The notes: a model not told the origin generated them from the sequence alone. A DNA stretch of 64,000 bases from Bradyrhizobium sediminis (GCF_018736085.1 NZ_CP076134.1:3296501-3360500); one strand, 5' to 3'; shown: positions 1 through 9,604, numbered from the stretch's first letter. Program-made: numbers and translations.

Positions 1-309
1 CTGGACAGCCGCGTCGAAGCGGTTCTGCGAGTCGTGCGCGACTACGGCGTCCTGCCGGAAGCCCTTGAGGCGACCGCGCAGCAAGTTCAGGTTTCTTTCC
101 TGGCGTGCAATTCTGTAAGCTTGAATTATGGTTGCCCCGATCAGCGAAATTGCCATGAAGACAATAGTGCCGGTCGCGAGACGCTGCATTGCGGGCAGCG
201 CAGCGTAGAGAGCCGACATCCTCGCGAAATCGTAACCGAATGCCTGCTGCGCAAAGAGCGCTATCACGGCCAATAAGCCTAACCAGGCAAGCACGAAAAA
301 CAGCCACAT
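1..309 (-). CDS. Membrane protein, C-terminus outside window
   Basis: An open frame runs from an ATG at 309 to the window edge with no stop, giving 103 visible codons. The protein starts MWLFFVLAWLGLLAVIAL, a hydrophobic first segment. A second hydrophobic segment follows around residues 45-63. After it comes a charged stretch (ARQERNLNLLRGRLKG) that looks helical or coiled-coil. A GAGG ribosome-binding site lies about 8 bases before the ATG. This is probably an inner-membrane protein with two helices and a long cytoplasmic or periplasmic tail. I do not recognise the family, and the missing C-terminus may hold its functional domain. Confidence 0.6.
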   Translation of the reverse strand, partial: MWLFFVLAWLGLLAVIALFAQQAFGYDFARMSALYAALPAMQRLATGTIVFMAISLIGATIIQAYRIARQERNLNLLRGRLKGFRQDAVVAHDSQNRFDAAVQ

Positions 310-319
310 TTTAAATACC

Positions 320-607
320 TCAGTTCAGCAAATACTGGTTCGCCTCCGCATTGGCCGTGGCGCCGCCGAATCCCGCGCCGGAACGCGTCAGGCTTCCGGC
401 CACCGGGCCGAGCCCGAGGGCAAAGGTCGAGACAGTCTCAAGATGGATTAGGGCCGTGACGCCCATACGACCGACTGTCCCAGCATCCTGGATATGCGCG
501 ATACCGGAAACCACCGCGCAGAGGACGATCGGCGCGATCACCCTCTTGATCGGCTTGATGAAGCCGTCGCCGGGCGCCTTGATCCTCACGCGGGTCGCGT
601 GTCTTGC
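320..607 (-). pseudogene. Fragment of a DctA-like dicarboxylate carrier
   Basis: This short frame encodes GDGFIKPIKRVIAPIV, then SGIAH, VGRMG and ALIHLETVSTFALGLG, which closely resemble the N-terminal third of DctA/DAACS-family C4-dicarboxylate transporters ([20 protein letters not shown]). It ends after about 95 homologous residues with a stop at 320-322, where the family has about 430-450 residues. No upstream signal segment or downstream continuation is visible. It is read as a degenerate remnant of a dicarboxylate/proton symporter gene. The family call is from recognised motifs; the exact left and right limits of the homology are approximate. Confidence 0.55.
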
Positions 608-740
608 CGCCACGACAGTCCCCCCTCCCTCCAGAATTCGCCGTTCTGCCGGTCGTTCCTGCAAAAACGGCCATTTCCCCGTCCATAGCCAAGATCAACT
701 AGGTCATGGGAGTCAATGGCGCGGGGTGTCTATCCGGGCC

Positions 741-1928
741 CTACCGCAGCCATTGCGCGATGCGCGCGACGGCCTCGCGCATCTCGTCGGCCGAACGCGC
801 GTAGGAAAAGCGGATGAACTGGCGGCCGTGGATCGGGTCGAAGTCGACCCCGGGGGTCGCCGCGACGCGGGCTTTTTCCAGCATCTCGCCGGCAAATTTG
901 AAGCTGTCGGAGGTGAATTTGGAGGCGTCGGCATAGAGATAAAACGCGCCGTCGGCGGGAAGGAATGTGTCGAGGCCGGCCTTGGGCAGGCCTTCGATCA
1001 GGATGCGGCGGTTCTCCTGATAACCGTGCTTGATCTCTTCCATCTCGGCGCGGCCCTCGAAGGCGGCCTCGGCGGCAATCTGCGACAGCGTCGGCACCGA
1101 GATCGCCAGATTCTGCTGCAGCCGTTCGATCGGCCGCACCAGCGGCTCCGGCACCACCATCCAGCCGACCCGCCAGCCGGTCATGCAGAAGTATTTCGAG
1201 AACGAATTGATCACCAGCGCATCCGGCGACAGTTCCGCCGCTGTCACCGCCGGAAAGGCATAGTCGAGACCGTGATAGATTTCGTCGGAGATGAAACGGA
1301 TGCCTGCGCTCTCCGCCGCCGCCATCAGGCTGGTGAGCGCCTCGCGCGACATCATCGTTCCCGTGGGATTGGCCGGGCTACCGACCAGTACGCCCTTCAG
1401 CGGCGTCTTGCGATGCGCCGATAGCAGCGCCTCGCCGGTCAGCGCGTGACGGGTTTCGCTCGAGGTCTCTATCAACACCGGCTCGCAGCCGAGCGCGGTC
1501 AGGATGTGGCGGTACGGCGGATAGCCGGGAACCGTGACCGCGACGCGGTCGCCCGGCTCGAACAGCGCGAGAAAGCCCAGGATGAACCCGCCCGACGACC
1601 CCGTGGTAATCACTACCCGCTCGGCGTCCACGGCGCAGCCGTAGGTCTCGCGGTAATGCCGCGCGATCCGTTCGCGCAGCGAGGGAATGCCGAGCGCCGA
1701 GGTGTAGTCGATCCGCCCGACGTCGAGGGCGGCGTGGGCGGCCAGAATCGCGGACCTCGGCGCCGAAGCCGCCGGCTGCCCCACTTCCATGTGAATGACA
1801 TGGCCGCCGGCCGCCTCGATGCGCGCCGCCGCTGCCATCACGTCCATCACCATGAACGGCGGAACATTGCTTCGTCCGGACGCCGTCAGCAGGCTTTTGG
1901 CGCGGTGTCTCAGTGTCGCATCAGGCAT
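741..1928 (-). CDS. Class I/II PLP-dependent aminotransferase
   Basis: This 395-residue protein has the full fold type I aminotransferase layout. It shows an N-terminal substrate loop (EVGQP near residue 49), the PLP-phosphate region TTGSSGGF (about 108-115), SPANPTG (184-190), DEIYHG (215-220) and NSFSKYFCMTGWR, in which Lys245 should form the Schiff base with PLP. An Arg near the C-terminus (QFIRFSYA) should bind the substrate carboxylate. It transfers an amino group between an amino acid and a 2-oxoacid in the cytoplasm; the substrate cannot be told from sequence. It is transcribed divergently from the M48 protease gene and stands alone. Confidence 0.88.
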   Translation of the reverse strand: MPDATLRHRAKSLLTASGRSNVPPFMVMDVMAAAARIEAAGGHVIHMEVGQPAASAPRSAILAAHAALDVGRIDYTSALGIPSLRERIARHYRETYGCAVDAERVVITTGSSGGFILGFLALFEPGDRVAVTVPGYPPYRHILTALGCEPVLIETSSETRHALTGEALLSAHRKTPLKGVLVGSPANPTGTMMSREALTSLMAAAESAGIRFISDEIYHGLDYAFPAVTAAELSPDALVINSFSKYFCMTGWRVGWMVVPEPLVRPIERLQQNLAISVPTLSQIAAEAAFEGRAEMEEIKHGYQENRRILIEGLPKAGLDTFLPADGAFYLYADASKFTSDSFKFAGEMLEKARVAATPGVDFDPIHGRQFIRFSYARSADEMREAVARIAQWLR

Positions 1929-2044
1929 CGATATCTGCTATTTGAGCTCGGGAAACGGGACCCTGGTGCCCCAGACAAGCCGCATTCGGCGGCTTGTTAG
2001 GGCATATATCGTATCCAGGCCGCCGCCAATCCCTGAAGACCGCC

Positions 2045-3448
2045 ATGTTGCTACGCATCGCCCTGCGCCGGAAAATGTCGAGACTGACCGCCATCGCGAC
2101 GGCGGTCGCGCTCGTCGTTGCGCCGGTGCCTGCGCTGGCGCAAGGACGGGGCCCGCCGGTCATCCGCGATACCGAGGCCGAGCAGTTGCTGCGCGAATAT
2201 ACCCGCCCGATCCTGCGCGCGGCAGGGCTGGAAAAGCAGAACATCCAGATGGTCATCATCAACGAAAGCGTATTCAACGCCTTCGTTGCGGACGGCCGGC
2301 GGATTTTCGTGAACTACGGCGCGATGATGCAGTCCGACACCCCGAACCAGATCATCGGGGTGCTGGCGCACGAAACCGGCCACCTGGCCGGCGGCCATCT
2401 CTCCAAGCTGCGCGAACAGCTGGCGGCGGCGCAGACCCAGATGATCATCGCCATGCTGCTCGGCGCCGGCGCGCTGGTCGCCGGGGCACGCAGCGGCAAT
2501 GCCAATAGCGGGCTCGCCAACGCCGGCGCCGCGGCGATGTCCGCGCCGCAGGAAGTGATCCGCCGCTCCCTGCTCTCTTATGTACGCCAGCAGGAGGAAA
2601 ATGCCGACCGCGCCGGAGTAAAATTCCTCACCGCCACCGGCCAGTCCGCCAAGGGCATGTACGAGACCTTCAAGCGGTTCACCAGTGAGAGCCTGTTCGC
2701 CGCGCGCGGTTCCGATCCCTACGTGATGTCGCATCCGATGCCCGCCGAGCGCGTCGCAGCGCTGGAGGAGCTGGCGCGCACCAGTCCCTATTGGGACAAG
2801 AAGGACGATCCGGCGCTGCAATTGCGCCACGACATGGCGCGCGCCAAGATCTCGGCCTTCATGGAACGGGCGGACACCGTCCACCGGCGCTATCCGCAGT
2901 CGAACGACAGCCTGCCCGCGCGTTATGCCCGCGCCATTGCGACTTACCGGCACGGCGATCTGCGCAGTGCGGTCGCCCAGATCGACGCCCTGATCCAGGG
3001 ACAGCCCAATAACCCCTATTTCCATGAATTGCGCGGCCAGGCGCTGCTGGAAGGCGGCAAGCCGGCGGAGGCCATCGCGCCCTTGCGCAAGGCGGTTCAA
3101 CTATCGAATAACGCGCCGCTCATCGAGATGTTACTTGGGCAGGCGCTCGTGGCGACTAATAATAATGCCCACACTGACGAAGCGATTGCGATTCTGCGCG
3201 CGGCGGTGGCACGAGAAACCGAGGCGCCGCTCGGCTATACCCAGCTCGCGATGGCCTATGGCCGAAAAGGAGATTACGCGCAGGCAGACCTTGCTTCCGC
3301 CCAGGCGGCCTTCTTGCGCGGCGACAACAAGACAGCGCGCGATCTGGCATCGCGGGCCAAGACCCGGTTCGCGATCGGCACGCCGGGCTGGGTCAAGGCC
3401 GACGATATCGTCTCCGCAAAGCCGCTGCCCGGCCAGAAGAGCAACTAG
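2045..3448 (+). CDS. Secreted M48-family metalloprotease with TPR-like C-terminus
   Basis: The 467-residue product starts with a signal peptide (residues about 11-33, ending PALAQ). The zinc site HETGH is at 109-113, and the third ligand lies in RQQEENADRAG (Glu184 or 185), as in M48 proteases such as BepA/YfgC. The C-terminal half is alpha-helical with repeats of TPR character (YFHELRGQALLEGGKPAEAI). The family acts in the periplasm on misassembled outer-membrane proteins. An upstream ATG at 1994 would add 17 residues before the signal peptide, so the ATG at 2045 is preferred. A separate secreted thioredoxin-fold gene follows about 85 bases downstream, which suggests an envelope quality-control theme. 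Confidence 0.88.
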   Translation: MLLRIALRRKMSRLTAIATAVALVVAPVPALAQGRGPPVIRDTEAEQLLREYTRPILRAAGLEKQNIQMVIINESVFNAFVADGRRIFVNYGAMMQSDTPNQIIGVLAHETGHLAGGHLSKLREQLAAAQTQMIIAMLLGAGALVAGARSGNANSGLANAGAAAMSAPQEVIRRSLLSYVRQQEENADRAGVKFLTATGQSAKGMYETFKRFTSESLFAARGSDPYVMSHPMPAERVAALEELARTSPYWDKKDDPALQLRHDMARAKISAFMERADTVHRRYPQSNDSLPARYARAIATYRHGDLRSAVAQIDALIQGQPNNPYFHELRGQALLEGGKPAEAIAPLRKAVQLSNNAPLIEMLLGQALVATNNNAHTDEAIAILRAAVARETEAPLGYTQLAMAYGRKGDYAQADLASAQAAFLRGDNKTARDLASRAKTRFAIGTPGWVKADDIVSAKPLPGQKSN

Positions 3449-3533
3449 AAATAAACCGAGCCGGCGTAACGAGTTTCGCAACGCCGGCTTCCGCTGCAAC
3501 TTACCCAATCAATTGGTCCAAGAGGATTTGCCA

Positions 3534-4301
3534 ATGCCTTCGTTCCGCCTGCTCGCCGCCGCCCTGTTCGCGCTCGCACTCTGCGGGGCGCCGCCGGCGG
3601 CCACCGCGCAGAGCTTTTCCGACACCCAGCGCAAGGACATCGAAGTCATCGTCCGCAACTATCTGCTCGCCCATCCCGAAGTGCTGGAAGAGGCGATGAC
3701 GGAGCTCAGCAAGCGCCAGAGCGCGGCCGAGGCCGAGAAGCATCAGGCGGGCGTTACCAAGAACGCGGAGGCGATCTTCAATTCGCCGCGCGACGTCACC
3801 GTCGGCAACAAGGCCGGCGACGTCACCATGGTCGAATTCTTCGACTACAATTGCCCCTACTGCAAACGCGCCATGACCGACATGATGGAGCTGATGAAAT
3901 CCGATCCCAAGCTGAAGGTGGTGCTGAAGGAATTCCCGGTGCTCGGCCCCTCTTCCGTCGAAGCCGCCCAGGTCGGGATCGCCGTGCACATGCAGGATGC
4001 CAGCGGCAAAAAGTATCTCGATTTTCACCAGAAGCTGCTGAACGGCAGGGGCCAGATTGACAAAGCGCGGGCGATGGCGGCCGCCAAGGAGGTGGGCGTC
4101 GACATGGCCAGGCTCGAAAAGGATCTCGCAAGTCCGGAAGTACGCGCCACGCTCGAGCAGAATTTCAAGCTCGCCGAGGCGATGGGCATGAACGGCACGC
4201 CGAGCTACGTGATCGGCAAGCAGGTGGTGATCGGCGCGGTCGGCGTCGAAAACCTGAAGGAGAAGATCGGCATCGCGCGTTGCGGCAAGGCGACCTGCTG
4301 A
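3534..4301 (+). CDS. DsbA-family thiol oxidoreductase (periplasmic)
   Basis: The start at 3534 is set by a strong AGAGGA ribosome-binding site 7 bases upstream. The same frame stays open upstream but overlaps the preceding gene. The 255-residue protein has a signal peptide (about 1-26, ending ATAQ), then a helical N-terminal extension of the DUF-type found in Com1/ScsC-like proteins. The thioredoxin domain carries the active site C107-P-Y-C110 in EFFDYNCPYCK and the cis-proline loop GTPSYVIG. It should oxidise or isomerise disulfides in the periplasm. It may be co-transcribed with the upstream protease gene; a terminator follows at 4340. Confidence 0.88.
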   Translation: MPSFRLLAAALFALALCGAPPAATAQSFSDTQRKDIEVIVRNYLLAHPEVLEEAMTELSKRQSAAEAEKHQAGVTKNAEAIFNSPRDVTVGNKAGDVTMVEFFDYNCPYCKRAMTDMMELMKSDPKLKVVLKEFPVLGPSSVEAAQVGIAVHMQDASGKKYLDFHQKLLNGRGQIDKARAMAAAKEVGVDMARLEKDLASPEVRATLEQNFKLAEAMGMNGTPSYVIGKQVVIGAVGVENLKEKIGIARCGKATC

Positions 4302-4339
4302 GCGCGTCTGCGACGATCCGATGCTGCATCGATGAATTG

Positions 4340-4370
4340 AAAGGCCGGCCATCGCGCCGGCCTTTTGTTT
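4340..4370 (+). terminator. Intrinsic terminator after the DsbA-like gene
   Basis: A perfect 10-base stem AAAGGCCGGC / GCCGGCCTTT with a 6-base loop is followed by TTGTTT, about 40 bases after the stop codon. Confidence 0.8.
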
Positions 4371-4503
4371 GCGCCGTTTTCGCGGCGATGCGGTTCATCG
4401 CGCGTTCACAAAACAAACCCGATGGAACCGGCGATCCCGCGGAACATCGCCCCTCACCTGCCGTTGTCGGCGCGGGCAATACAGATACGTGAGGAGATAT
4501 TCG

Positions 4504-5187
4504 ATGACTAATCGCTTCTTGATCTCGGTCGCCGCAGCAGCGCTGATCGCCGGAACCGGTTTCGCCAATGCGCAGGGAACCGGCATGAGCCGTGAGGACG
4601 GCGCAGCAGGCGGCATCACCACCCAGCAGAGCGCGCCTCCTTCCGAACGTGGCGCGCCTGCGGCAGCTCCGATGAACCGCGATGCCGGGGAGTCCAAACA
4701 CATGAAGGGTGCGCAGTCGAACGAGAAGATGGCACCGGGGGGCAGCAAGAACCAGCGCGCCCAGGACAACACAATGTCGGGTCAGAAGTCGAAGGGCATG
4801 GCTTCGGAGCAGGACCGCGCCAAGGACGGCGTCAAGGGCGCGGCGGACAGCAAGTCCCAGACCACGACCCAGTCGCAGACCGGACAGAGCAGCCCGTCCA
4901 CGACCACCACGGGCCAGGCCGGCGCCGGCGCCAAGCTCTCGACCGAGCAGCGCACCCAGATCACCAGCGTGATCAAGGAACAGCGCGTTGCTCCGGTCAC
5001 CAAGGTCAACTTCTCGATCGCGGTGGGCACCAAGGTGCCGCGCAGCGGCGTGACCTTCCATCCTCTGCCGGCGCGTGTGGTGACGATCTATCCGCAATGG
5101 CGCGGATATGAATTCATCCTCGTCAATGAGCAAATCGTGGTGGTGAATCCGAGGTCGCTTGAGATCGTAGCTATCCTGGAAGCCTGA
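4504..5187 (+). CDS. DUF1236-type secreted protein with low-complexity linker
   Basis: The 227-residue product begins with a signal peptide (MTNRFLISVAAAALIAGTGFA). A long Ser/Thr/Gln/Gly/Lys-rich linker fills residues about 25-140. A compact C-terminal domain follows (TKVPRSGVTFHPLPARVV then YPQWRGYEFILVNEQIVVVNP), which matches the DUF1236 pattern common in Bradyrhizobium. GGAGAT lies about 5 bases before the ATG. It is predicted to be periplasmic or surface-associated. The function of the family is unknown; the linker suggests a flexible envelope-attached protein. It has its own terminator and no obvious partner. Confidence 0.8.
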   Translation: MTNRFLISVAAAALIAGTGFANAQGTGMSREDGAAGGITTQQSAPPSERGAPAAAPMNRDAGESKHMKGAQSNEKMAPGGSKNQRAQDNTMSGQKSKGMASEQDRAKDGVKGAADSKSQTTTQSQTGQSSPSTTTTGQAGAGAKLSTEQRTQITSVIKEQRVAPVTKVNFSIAVGTKVPRSGVTFHPLPARVVTIYPQWRGYEFILVNEQIVVVNPRSLEIVAILEA

Positions 5188-5211
5188 TATCCGGCGGTCG
5201 AGGCGCGTTTC

Positions 5212-5238
5212 GGGGCGGGCAGAGATGCCCGCCCCTTT
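5212..5238 (+). terminator. Intrinsic terminator after the DUF1236 gene
   Basis: The perfect stem GGGGCGGGCA / TGCCCGCCCC with a GAGA tetraloop is followed by TTT, 24 bases after the stop. Confidence 0.7.
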
Positions 5239-5445
5239 CGCGTGGCGCCATGCCGGGGTCGCGAATAAGCAACCGCGCCCCATTCCCTTAATTATTGGTT
5301 AACCAGCGGTTTCAGTAGCTTCCGCGCGCCTTTTTATGAACAGGATGAGGCATTTGAAAGGAGTACCGAACGGCCTAAAGGCTTCCCCTTGGGCCTGATG
5401 TTACCTATAACCCCGCCACCTGCCGCAAGCATTACCGGGAATTGG

Positions 5446-5913
5446 ATGGCCGAAAGACCTGCCGAGACGATCTACGTGCTCAACGGCCCGAACCTCAATC
5501 TGTTGGGGACCCGCGAGCCCGAGACCTACGGCCATGCCAGGCTCGCCGATGTCGAGGCGCTCTGCGCGCAGACCGCTGCGCAATTCGGCATGAAGGCCGA
5601 TTGCCGGCAGTCCAACCGCGAAGGTGAACTGATCGATTTCATCCACGAGGCGCATGCGAAGAAGGCGGCCGGCATCGTCATCAATGCCGGCGGTTATTCG
5701 CACACCTCGATCGCGCTGCATGACGCCCTGATGGCGGTGAAGATTCCGACCGTCGAGGTGCACATCAGCAATATCTACGCCCGCGAGAGTTTTCGTCACC
5801 ACTCCTTCACCGCCAGGGCCGCATTCGCAACGCTGTGCGGCTTCGGCATCGACGGTTACCGATTGGCGATCAACGGCCTTGCCGCCAGGATCGGCGCCAA
5901 GCCCAAAGCCTGA
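5446..5913 (+). CDS. aroQ: Type II 3-dehydroquinate dehydratase
   Basis: The enzyme removes water from 3-dehydroquinate to give 3-dehydroshikimate, the third step of the shikimate pathway. Family motifs are complete: [16 protein letters not shown] with the flexible catalytic loop (Arg and Tyr of REPETYG), NAGGYSHTS with its substrate-binding Asn and general-acid His, and VHISN followed by ARE. From the ATG at 5446 the product has 155 residues, close to the usual 145-155. An in-frame ATG at 5389 would add a 19-residue tail rich in proline that the family lacks. It heads an apparent aroQ-accB-accC gene order that is common in alphaproteobacteria. Confidence 0.93.
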   Translation: MAERPAETIYVLNGPNLNLLGTREPETYGHARLADVEALCAQTAAQFGMKADCRQSNREGELIDFIHEAHAKKAAGIVINAGGYSHTSIALHDALMAVKIPTVEVHISNIYARESFRHHSFTARAAFATLCGFGIDGYRLAINGLAARIGAKPKA

Positions 5914-5969
5914 AGGCAAAAGCCTGACGCCCCCGCCCGTCACCATTCAGAAAGTTCCGGATCAAGATC

Positions 5970-6449
5970 ATGGCGCGCCAGCCTGACGATAAAAAGACCG
6001 CAAAAATCACCAGCGACGACAGCGGGCTGATCCGCGAACTCGCGCTGCTGCTCGACGAGACCAGTCTCACCGAGATCGAGATCGAACGCGCCGGCCTGCG
6101 GGTGCGGGTCGCACGCAACATCAGCATCGCCGCATCGATGCCGTCGCATTTCCAGGCCCCCGCTGCCGCCCCGGGCGCGGCGGCCGCGGCTCCCGTCGCC
6201 GACATCGCAAAACACCCGGGCGTCGTGCCCTCGCCGATGGTCGGCACCGCCTATTGGGCGTCCGAACCCGGCGCCAAGCCGTTCATCGAGGTCGGCACCA
6301 AGGTATCGGTCGGGCAGACGCTCTTGATCATCGAGGCGATGAAGACGATGAACCAGATTCCGTCGCCACGCGCGGGCACGGTGACGCAGATCCTCGTCGA
6401 GGACGGCCAGCCGGTCGAATTCGGCGAACCGCTGGTGATTATTGAGTAG
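5970..6449 (+). CDS. accB: Biotin carboxyl carrier protein of acetyl-CoA carboxylase
   Basis: The 159-residue protein has the AccB layout: an N-terminal helical dimerisation segment (about 15-55), an Ala/Pro-rich linker (62-80), and a C-terminal biotinyl domain. The biotin attachment motif is EAMKTMN with Lys125, and the domain ends with the usual EPLVIIE. It carries carboxybiotin between AccC and the carboxyltransferase in fatty-acid synthesis. The gene starts 56 bases after aroQ and is followed by accC, separated by an inverted repeat at 6451-6522. Confidence 0.95.
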   Translation: MARQPDDKKTAKITSDDSGLIRELALLLDETSLTEIEIERAGLRVRVARNISIAASMPSHFQAPAAAPGAAAAAPVADIAKHPGVVPSPMVGTAYWASEPGAKPFIEVGTKVSVGQTLLIIEAMKTMNQIPSPRAGTVTQILVEDGQPVEFGEPLVIIE

Positions 6450-6450
6450 A

Positions 6451-6522
6451 GGCGAGTAGCGAATGGCGAATAGCGAATGGTTTTCCGATCGACCATTCGC
6501 CACTCGCTATTCGCCATTCGCC
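6451..6522. repeat. Inverted repeat between accB and accC
   Basis: Two 30-base arms (6451-6480 and 6493-6522) built from repeated units GCGAATGG, GCGAATAG and GCGAGTAG are near-perfect inverse complements around a 12-base spacer. In RNA this would form a long hairpin inside the accB-accC transcript. No U-tract follows, so it is not a standard terminator. Confidence 0.8.
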
Positions 6523-6535
6523 CCTTAGGAACCCC

Positions 6536-7873
6536 ATGTTCGACAAGATCCTGATAGCCAACCGCGGCGAGATCGCACTGCGCATCCTGCGCGCGTGCAA
6601 GGAACTCGGCATCTCCACCGTCGCGGTGCATTCCACCGCCGACGCCGACGCCATGCATGTGCGGCTCGCCGACGAGAGCGTCTGCATCGGCCCGCCGCCG
6701 TCGAAGGACAGCTACCTCAACGTGCCGGCGCTGCTGGCCGCCTGCGAGATCACCGGCGCGGACGCGGTGCATCCCGGTTACGGCTTTCTGTCGGAAAACG
6801 CCCGCTTCGCCGAAATCCTCGCCGAACACAATCTGCATTTCATCGGGCCGAAGGCCGAGCACATCCGCCTGATGGGCGACAAGATCGAGGCCAAGAAGAC
6901 CGCCAAGCGGCTCGGCATTCCCGTGGTGCCGGGCTCCGACGGCGGCGTCGGCCCCGACGACGACGCCATGGCGATCGCGCAAGAGATCGGCTTTCCGGTG
7001 CTGGTCAAGGCAGCAGCCGGCGGCGGCGGCCGCGGCATGAAGGTCGCGCACTCGGCCGAAGGCCTGATGCTGGCGCTGTCGACCGCTTCCAACGAGGCCA
7101 AGTCGGCGTTCGGCGACGCCTCGGTCTATCTCGAAAAATACCTGCAGAAGCCGCGCCACATCGAAATCCAGATTCTCGGCGACGGCCGCGGCGGCGCCAT
7201 CCATCTCGGCGAGCGCGACTGCTCGCTGCAGCGGCGCCACCAGAAGGTCTGGGAAGAAGGCCCCTCGCCGGTGCTGGCGGCGGCGGCGCGCGCCAAGATC
7301 GGCGCCACCTGCGCCAAGGCGATGCAGGATATGAAATATCTCGGCGTCGGCACCATCGAATTCCTGTACGAGGACGGCGAGTTCTATTTCATCGAAATGA
7401 ACACCCGCATCCAGGTCGAACATCCCGTCACCGAGATGATCACCGACATCGATCTGGTGCTGGAGCAGATCCGCATCGCCGCCGGCGGCGAGTTGCCGGC
7501 GACGCAGGATGAGATCCAGATTATCGGCCACGCCATCGAATGCCGGATCAACGCGGAAAATCCGCAGACCTTCCGGCCCTCGCCGGGCAAGATCATGCAA
7601 TATCATCCGCCGGGAGGCCTCGGGGTGAGGATCGATTCCGCGGTCTATCAGGGCTACGTCATCCCGCCCTATTACGACTCGCTGGTCGGCAAGCTGATCG
7701 TCCATGGCAAGACCCGCGGCGAATGCCTGATGCGGCTGCGCCGCGCGCTGGACGAAATGGTGGTGGAAGGCATCGAGACCACGCTGCCGCTGTTCCGCGC
7801 CCTGGTGCGGGAACCCGATATCATCGACGGCGATTACCATATCCACTGGCTTGAACAGTATCTGGCCGGCTAG
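6536..7873 (+). CDS. accC: Biotin carboxylase subunit of acetyl-CoA carboxylase
   Basis: The 445-residue enzyme carboxylates biotin on AccB using ATP and bicarbonate. It shows the N-terminal [16 protein letters not shown] segment, the ATP-grasp glycine loop [13 protein letters not shown] near residue 160, the catalytic region [13 protein letters not shown], and [20 protein letters not shown] with the metal-binding Glu and catalytic Arg. Length is as expected for AccC. It lies 86 bases after accB, so the two subunits are probably made from one transcript, with the inverted repeat between them possibly tuning their ratio. Confidence 0.96.
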   Translation: MFDKILIANRGEIALRILRACKELGISTVAVHSTADADAMHVRLADESVCIGPPPSKDSYLNVPALLAACEITGADAVHPGYGFLSENARFAEILAEHNLHFIGPKAEHIRLMGDKIEAKKTAKRLGIPVVPGSDGGVGPDDDAMAIAQEIGFPVLVKAAAGGGGRGMKVAHSAEGLMLALSTASNEAKSAFGDASVYLEKYLQKPRHIEIQILGDGRGGAIHLGERDCSLQRRHQKVWEEGPSPVLAAAARAKIGATCAKAMQDMKYLGVGTIEFLYEDGEFYFIEMNTRIQVEHPVTEMITDIDLVLEQIRIAAGGELPATQDEIQIIGHAIECRINAENPQTFRPSPGKIMQYHPPGGLGVRIDSAVYQGYVIPPYYDSLVGKLIVHGKTRGECLMRLRRALDEMVVEGIETTLPLFRALVREPDIIDGDYHIHWLEQYLAG

Positions 7874-7942
7874 CCGGCCGGCTGCCCCCGGCCAAGGCTG
7901 CAAGCTAGCCTCGCCCGCCTTCGCCCTGCTATCCTGCAGCGC

Positions 7943-8623
7943 ATGACGTCACGCGACTCCGCCTCTTCCGACATCACGCCCGAAGTGCTGCTGCGCGCCT
8001 ATGCCTGCGGCATCTTCCCGATGGCCGAGAGCGCCGACGATCCGACCCTGTTCTGGGTCGAGCCGGAAATGCGCGGGGTTATCCCGCTCGACGGCTTTCG
8101 CGTCTCTTCGCGGCTTAAGCGCACCGTGCGCTCCGACGTATTCACCGTCACGGTCAACACTGCCTTCAAGGCGGTGATCTCAGGCTGCGCCGCGCCGCAA
8201 GCAGGCCGCGACGACACCTGGATCAACAAGCGCATCCGCGATCTCTATGTGGGCTTGCACGCAATCGGGCATGCCCATAGCGTGGAGGCCTGGCAGGACG
8301 GCGACCTGGTCGGCGGATTGTACGGCGTCAGCCTCGGCCGCGCCTTCTTCGGCGAGAGCATGTTTCATACCGCCCGCGACGCCTCCAAGGTGGCGCTGGT
8401 GCATCTGGTGGCGCGGCTGATCGAAGGCGGCTTCGAACTGCTCGACACCCAATACGTCACCGAGCATCTGCGCAGCTTCGGCGCGGTCGAGATCTCGCGG
8501 CGCCGCTATATCGCGCTGCTCGACAAGGCGATCAAGGGCGGTAACGCCGATTTCCTGAAGCTAAGGGTTGATCGTCCCGTCAGCGGCGCAGAAGCGCTGG
8601 AGATCATCGCCGCGCGCGGCTAG
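7943..8623 (+). CDS. aat: Leucyl/phenylalanyl-tRNA--protein transferase
   Basis: This 226-residue protein matches Aat. It opens with [15 protein letters not shown], then [16 protein letters not shown], and the later core [25 protein letters not shown] with [13 protein letters not shown]. The enzyme moves Leu or Phe from aminoacyl-tRNA to N-terminal Arg or Lys of proteins, marking them for ClpS/ClpAP (the N-degron pathway). It follows accC by 70 bases on the same strand, an arrangement seen in related genomes. Confidence 0.94.
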   Translation: MTSRDSASSDITPEVLLRAYACGIFPMAESADDPTLFWVEPEMRGVIPLDGFRVSSRLKRTVRSDVFTVTVNTAFKAVISGCAAPQAGRDDTWINKRIRDLYVGLHAIGHAHSVEAWQDGDLVGGLYGVSLGRAFFGESMFHTARDASKVALVHLVARLIEGGFELLDTQYVTEHLRSFGAVEISRRRYIALLDKAIKGGNADFLKLRVDRPVSGAEALEIIAARG

Positions 8624-8641
8624 CTCCGTAGGCGATCTCGG

Positions 8642-9604
8642 CTAATTCCCGAACAGTCCGCCGAACAGGCCGCCGGGCCGCTGCTGCGGAGGGGGCGGCG
8701 GCGGGGGCTGCTGCTGGAATTGCGGCTGTGGCGGCGGCGATGAACGCTGGACCTGCTGCTTCGGCGGGGCACGCTTCTGCTGCGGCGGCGGTGGCGGCGG
8801 TTTCACCACCTCGGGCGCCGCGGTCACGATGGTGGTTTCCGGACCTTTGCAGTCGGTCAGCCAGATATCGTAGATCGGATGCTCGACGCCGTGCAGGCCG
8901 GGGCTCGCGGCATACATCCAGCCGGAGAAAATCCGCTTCACCTCGCCCTGCAGCGTGATCTCGTCGACCTCGACGAAGGCGTCGGTGTTGGCGGCCTCGG
9001 TGGCGGGGCGCGTGTAGCAGGCGTCGGTTTTCACCCGCAGCGCGCCGAACTGGACGGTCTCGCCGATATCCTCGTCGAAATTGATGATGCGCCCGGTGAT
9101 CTTGTCGAGTCCGGAGAAGCTCGCCTTCTTGTTGACGATCTTCTGCGCCGGCGGCTCGGTGACCACCTCGTCGCCGGGTTGCAGCGAGGCCGGGGACTGC
9201 GGCACACCCTTCGGCTGGCGCTGTCCCGGCGGCAATCCCGGCAGCGGCGCGGCGCCGGGCTGCGGCGGCGCCACCGCAATGCCGGGCTGGGTATTCTGGG
9301 GGATGACGGTGGTGCCGGGCGGCGGCGCCAGGGGCTGCGACTGCACCGATCCGGGAGGCGGCGCGCCCTGCCCCGGCGGCGGCCGGTTGGGGGTCGGCAG
9401 CAGCCGGCCCCGCGGCAGCTCCGGCACTTCCTCGTCGTCGTCGGGCTGCTGTTGCGGCTGACCGCCCCGCGGGATGGCGCCGGGCGGCCGCGGCGCGGGA
9501 TCGGAAAAGATATTGCCGATCTGCGCGCGCGCCGGCGGCGCAAGCGAGATCGTCGTGGCGGCTACCAGGGCCGCAAGACAGGTCAGGGCAATGGTTCGAA
9601 ACAT
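8642..9604 (-). CDS. DUF2155 domain secreted protein, proline-rich
   Basis: The 320-residue product has a signal peptide (about 1-28, ending PARAQ) and a long Pro/Gln/Gly-rich region (about 35-145). A conserved domain follows at about 155-255 (KASFSGLDKITGRI, QFGALRVKTDACYTRP, VFSGWMYAASPGLHGVEHPIYDIWLTDC as shorter blocks), which is the DUF2155 pattern. A second Pro-rich tail ends in GGLFGGLFGN. It is likely periplasmic. The family is widespread in alphaproteobacteria and has no assigned role. It converges with aat, with only 18 bases between the stops. Confidence 0.82.
   Translation of the reverse strand: MFRTIALTCLAALVAATTISLAPPARAQIGNIFSDPAPRPPGAIPRGGQPQQQPDDDEEVPELPRGRLLPTPNRPPPGQGAPPPGSVQSQPLAPPPGTTVIPQNTQPGIAVAPPQPGAAPLPGLPPGQRQPKGVPQSPASLQPGDEVVTEPPAQKIVNKKASFSGLDKITGRIINFDEDIGETVQFGALRVKTDACYTRPATEAANTDAFVEVDEITLQGEVKRIFSGWMYAASPGLHGVEHPIYDIWLTDCKGPETTIVTAAPEVVKPPPPPPQQKRAPPKQQVQRSSPPPQPQFQQQPPPPPPPQQRPGGLFGGLFGN

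Noticed and set aside
6251..7903. A 550-codon open frame antisense to accC
   Set aside because: Shadow frame that crosses the inverted repeat between accB and accC; no family features.
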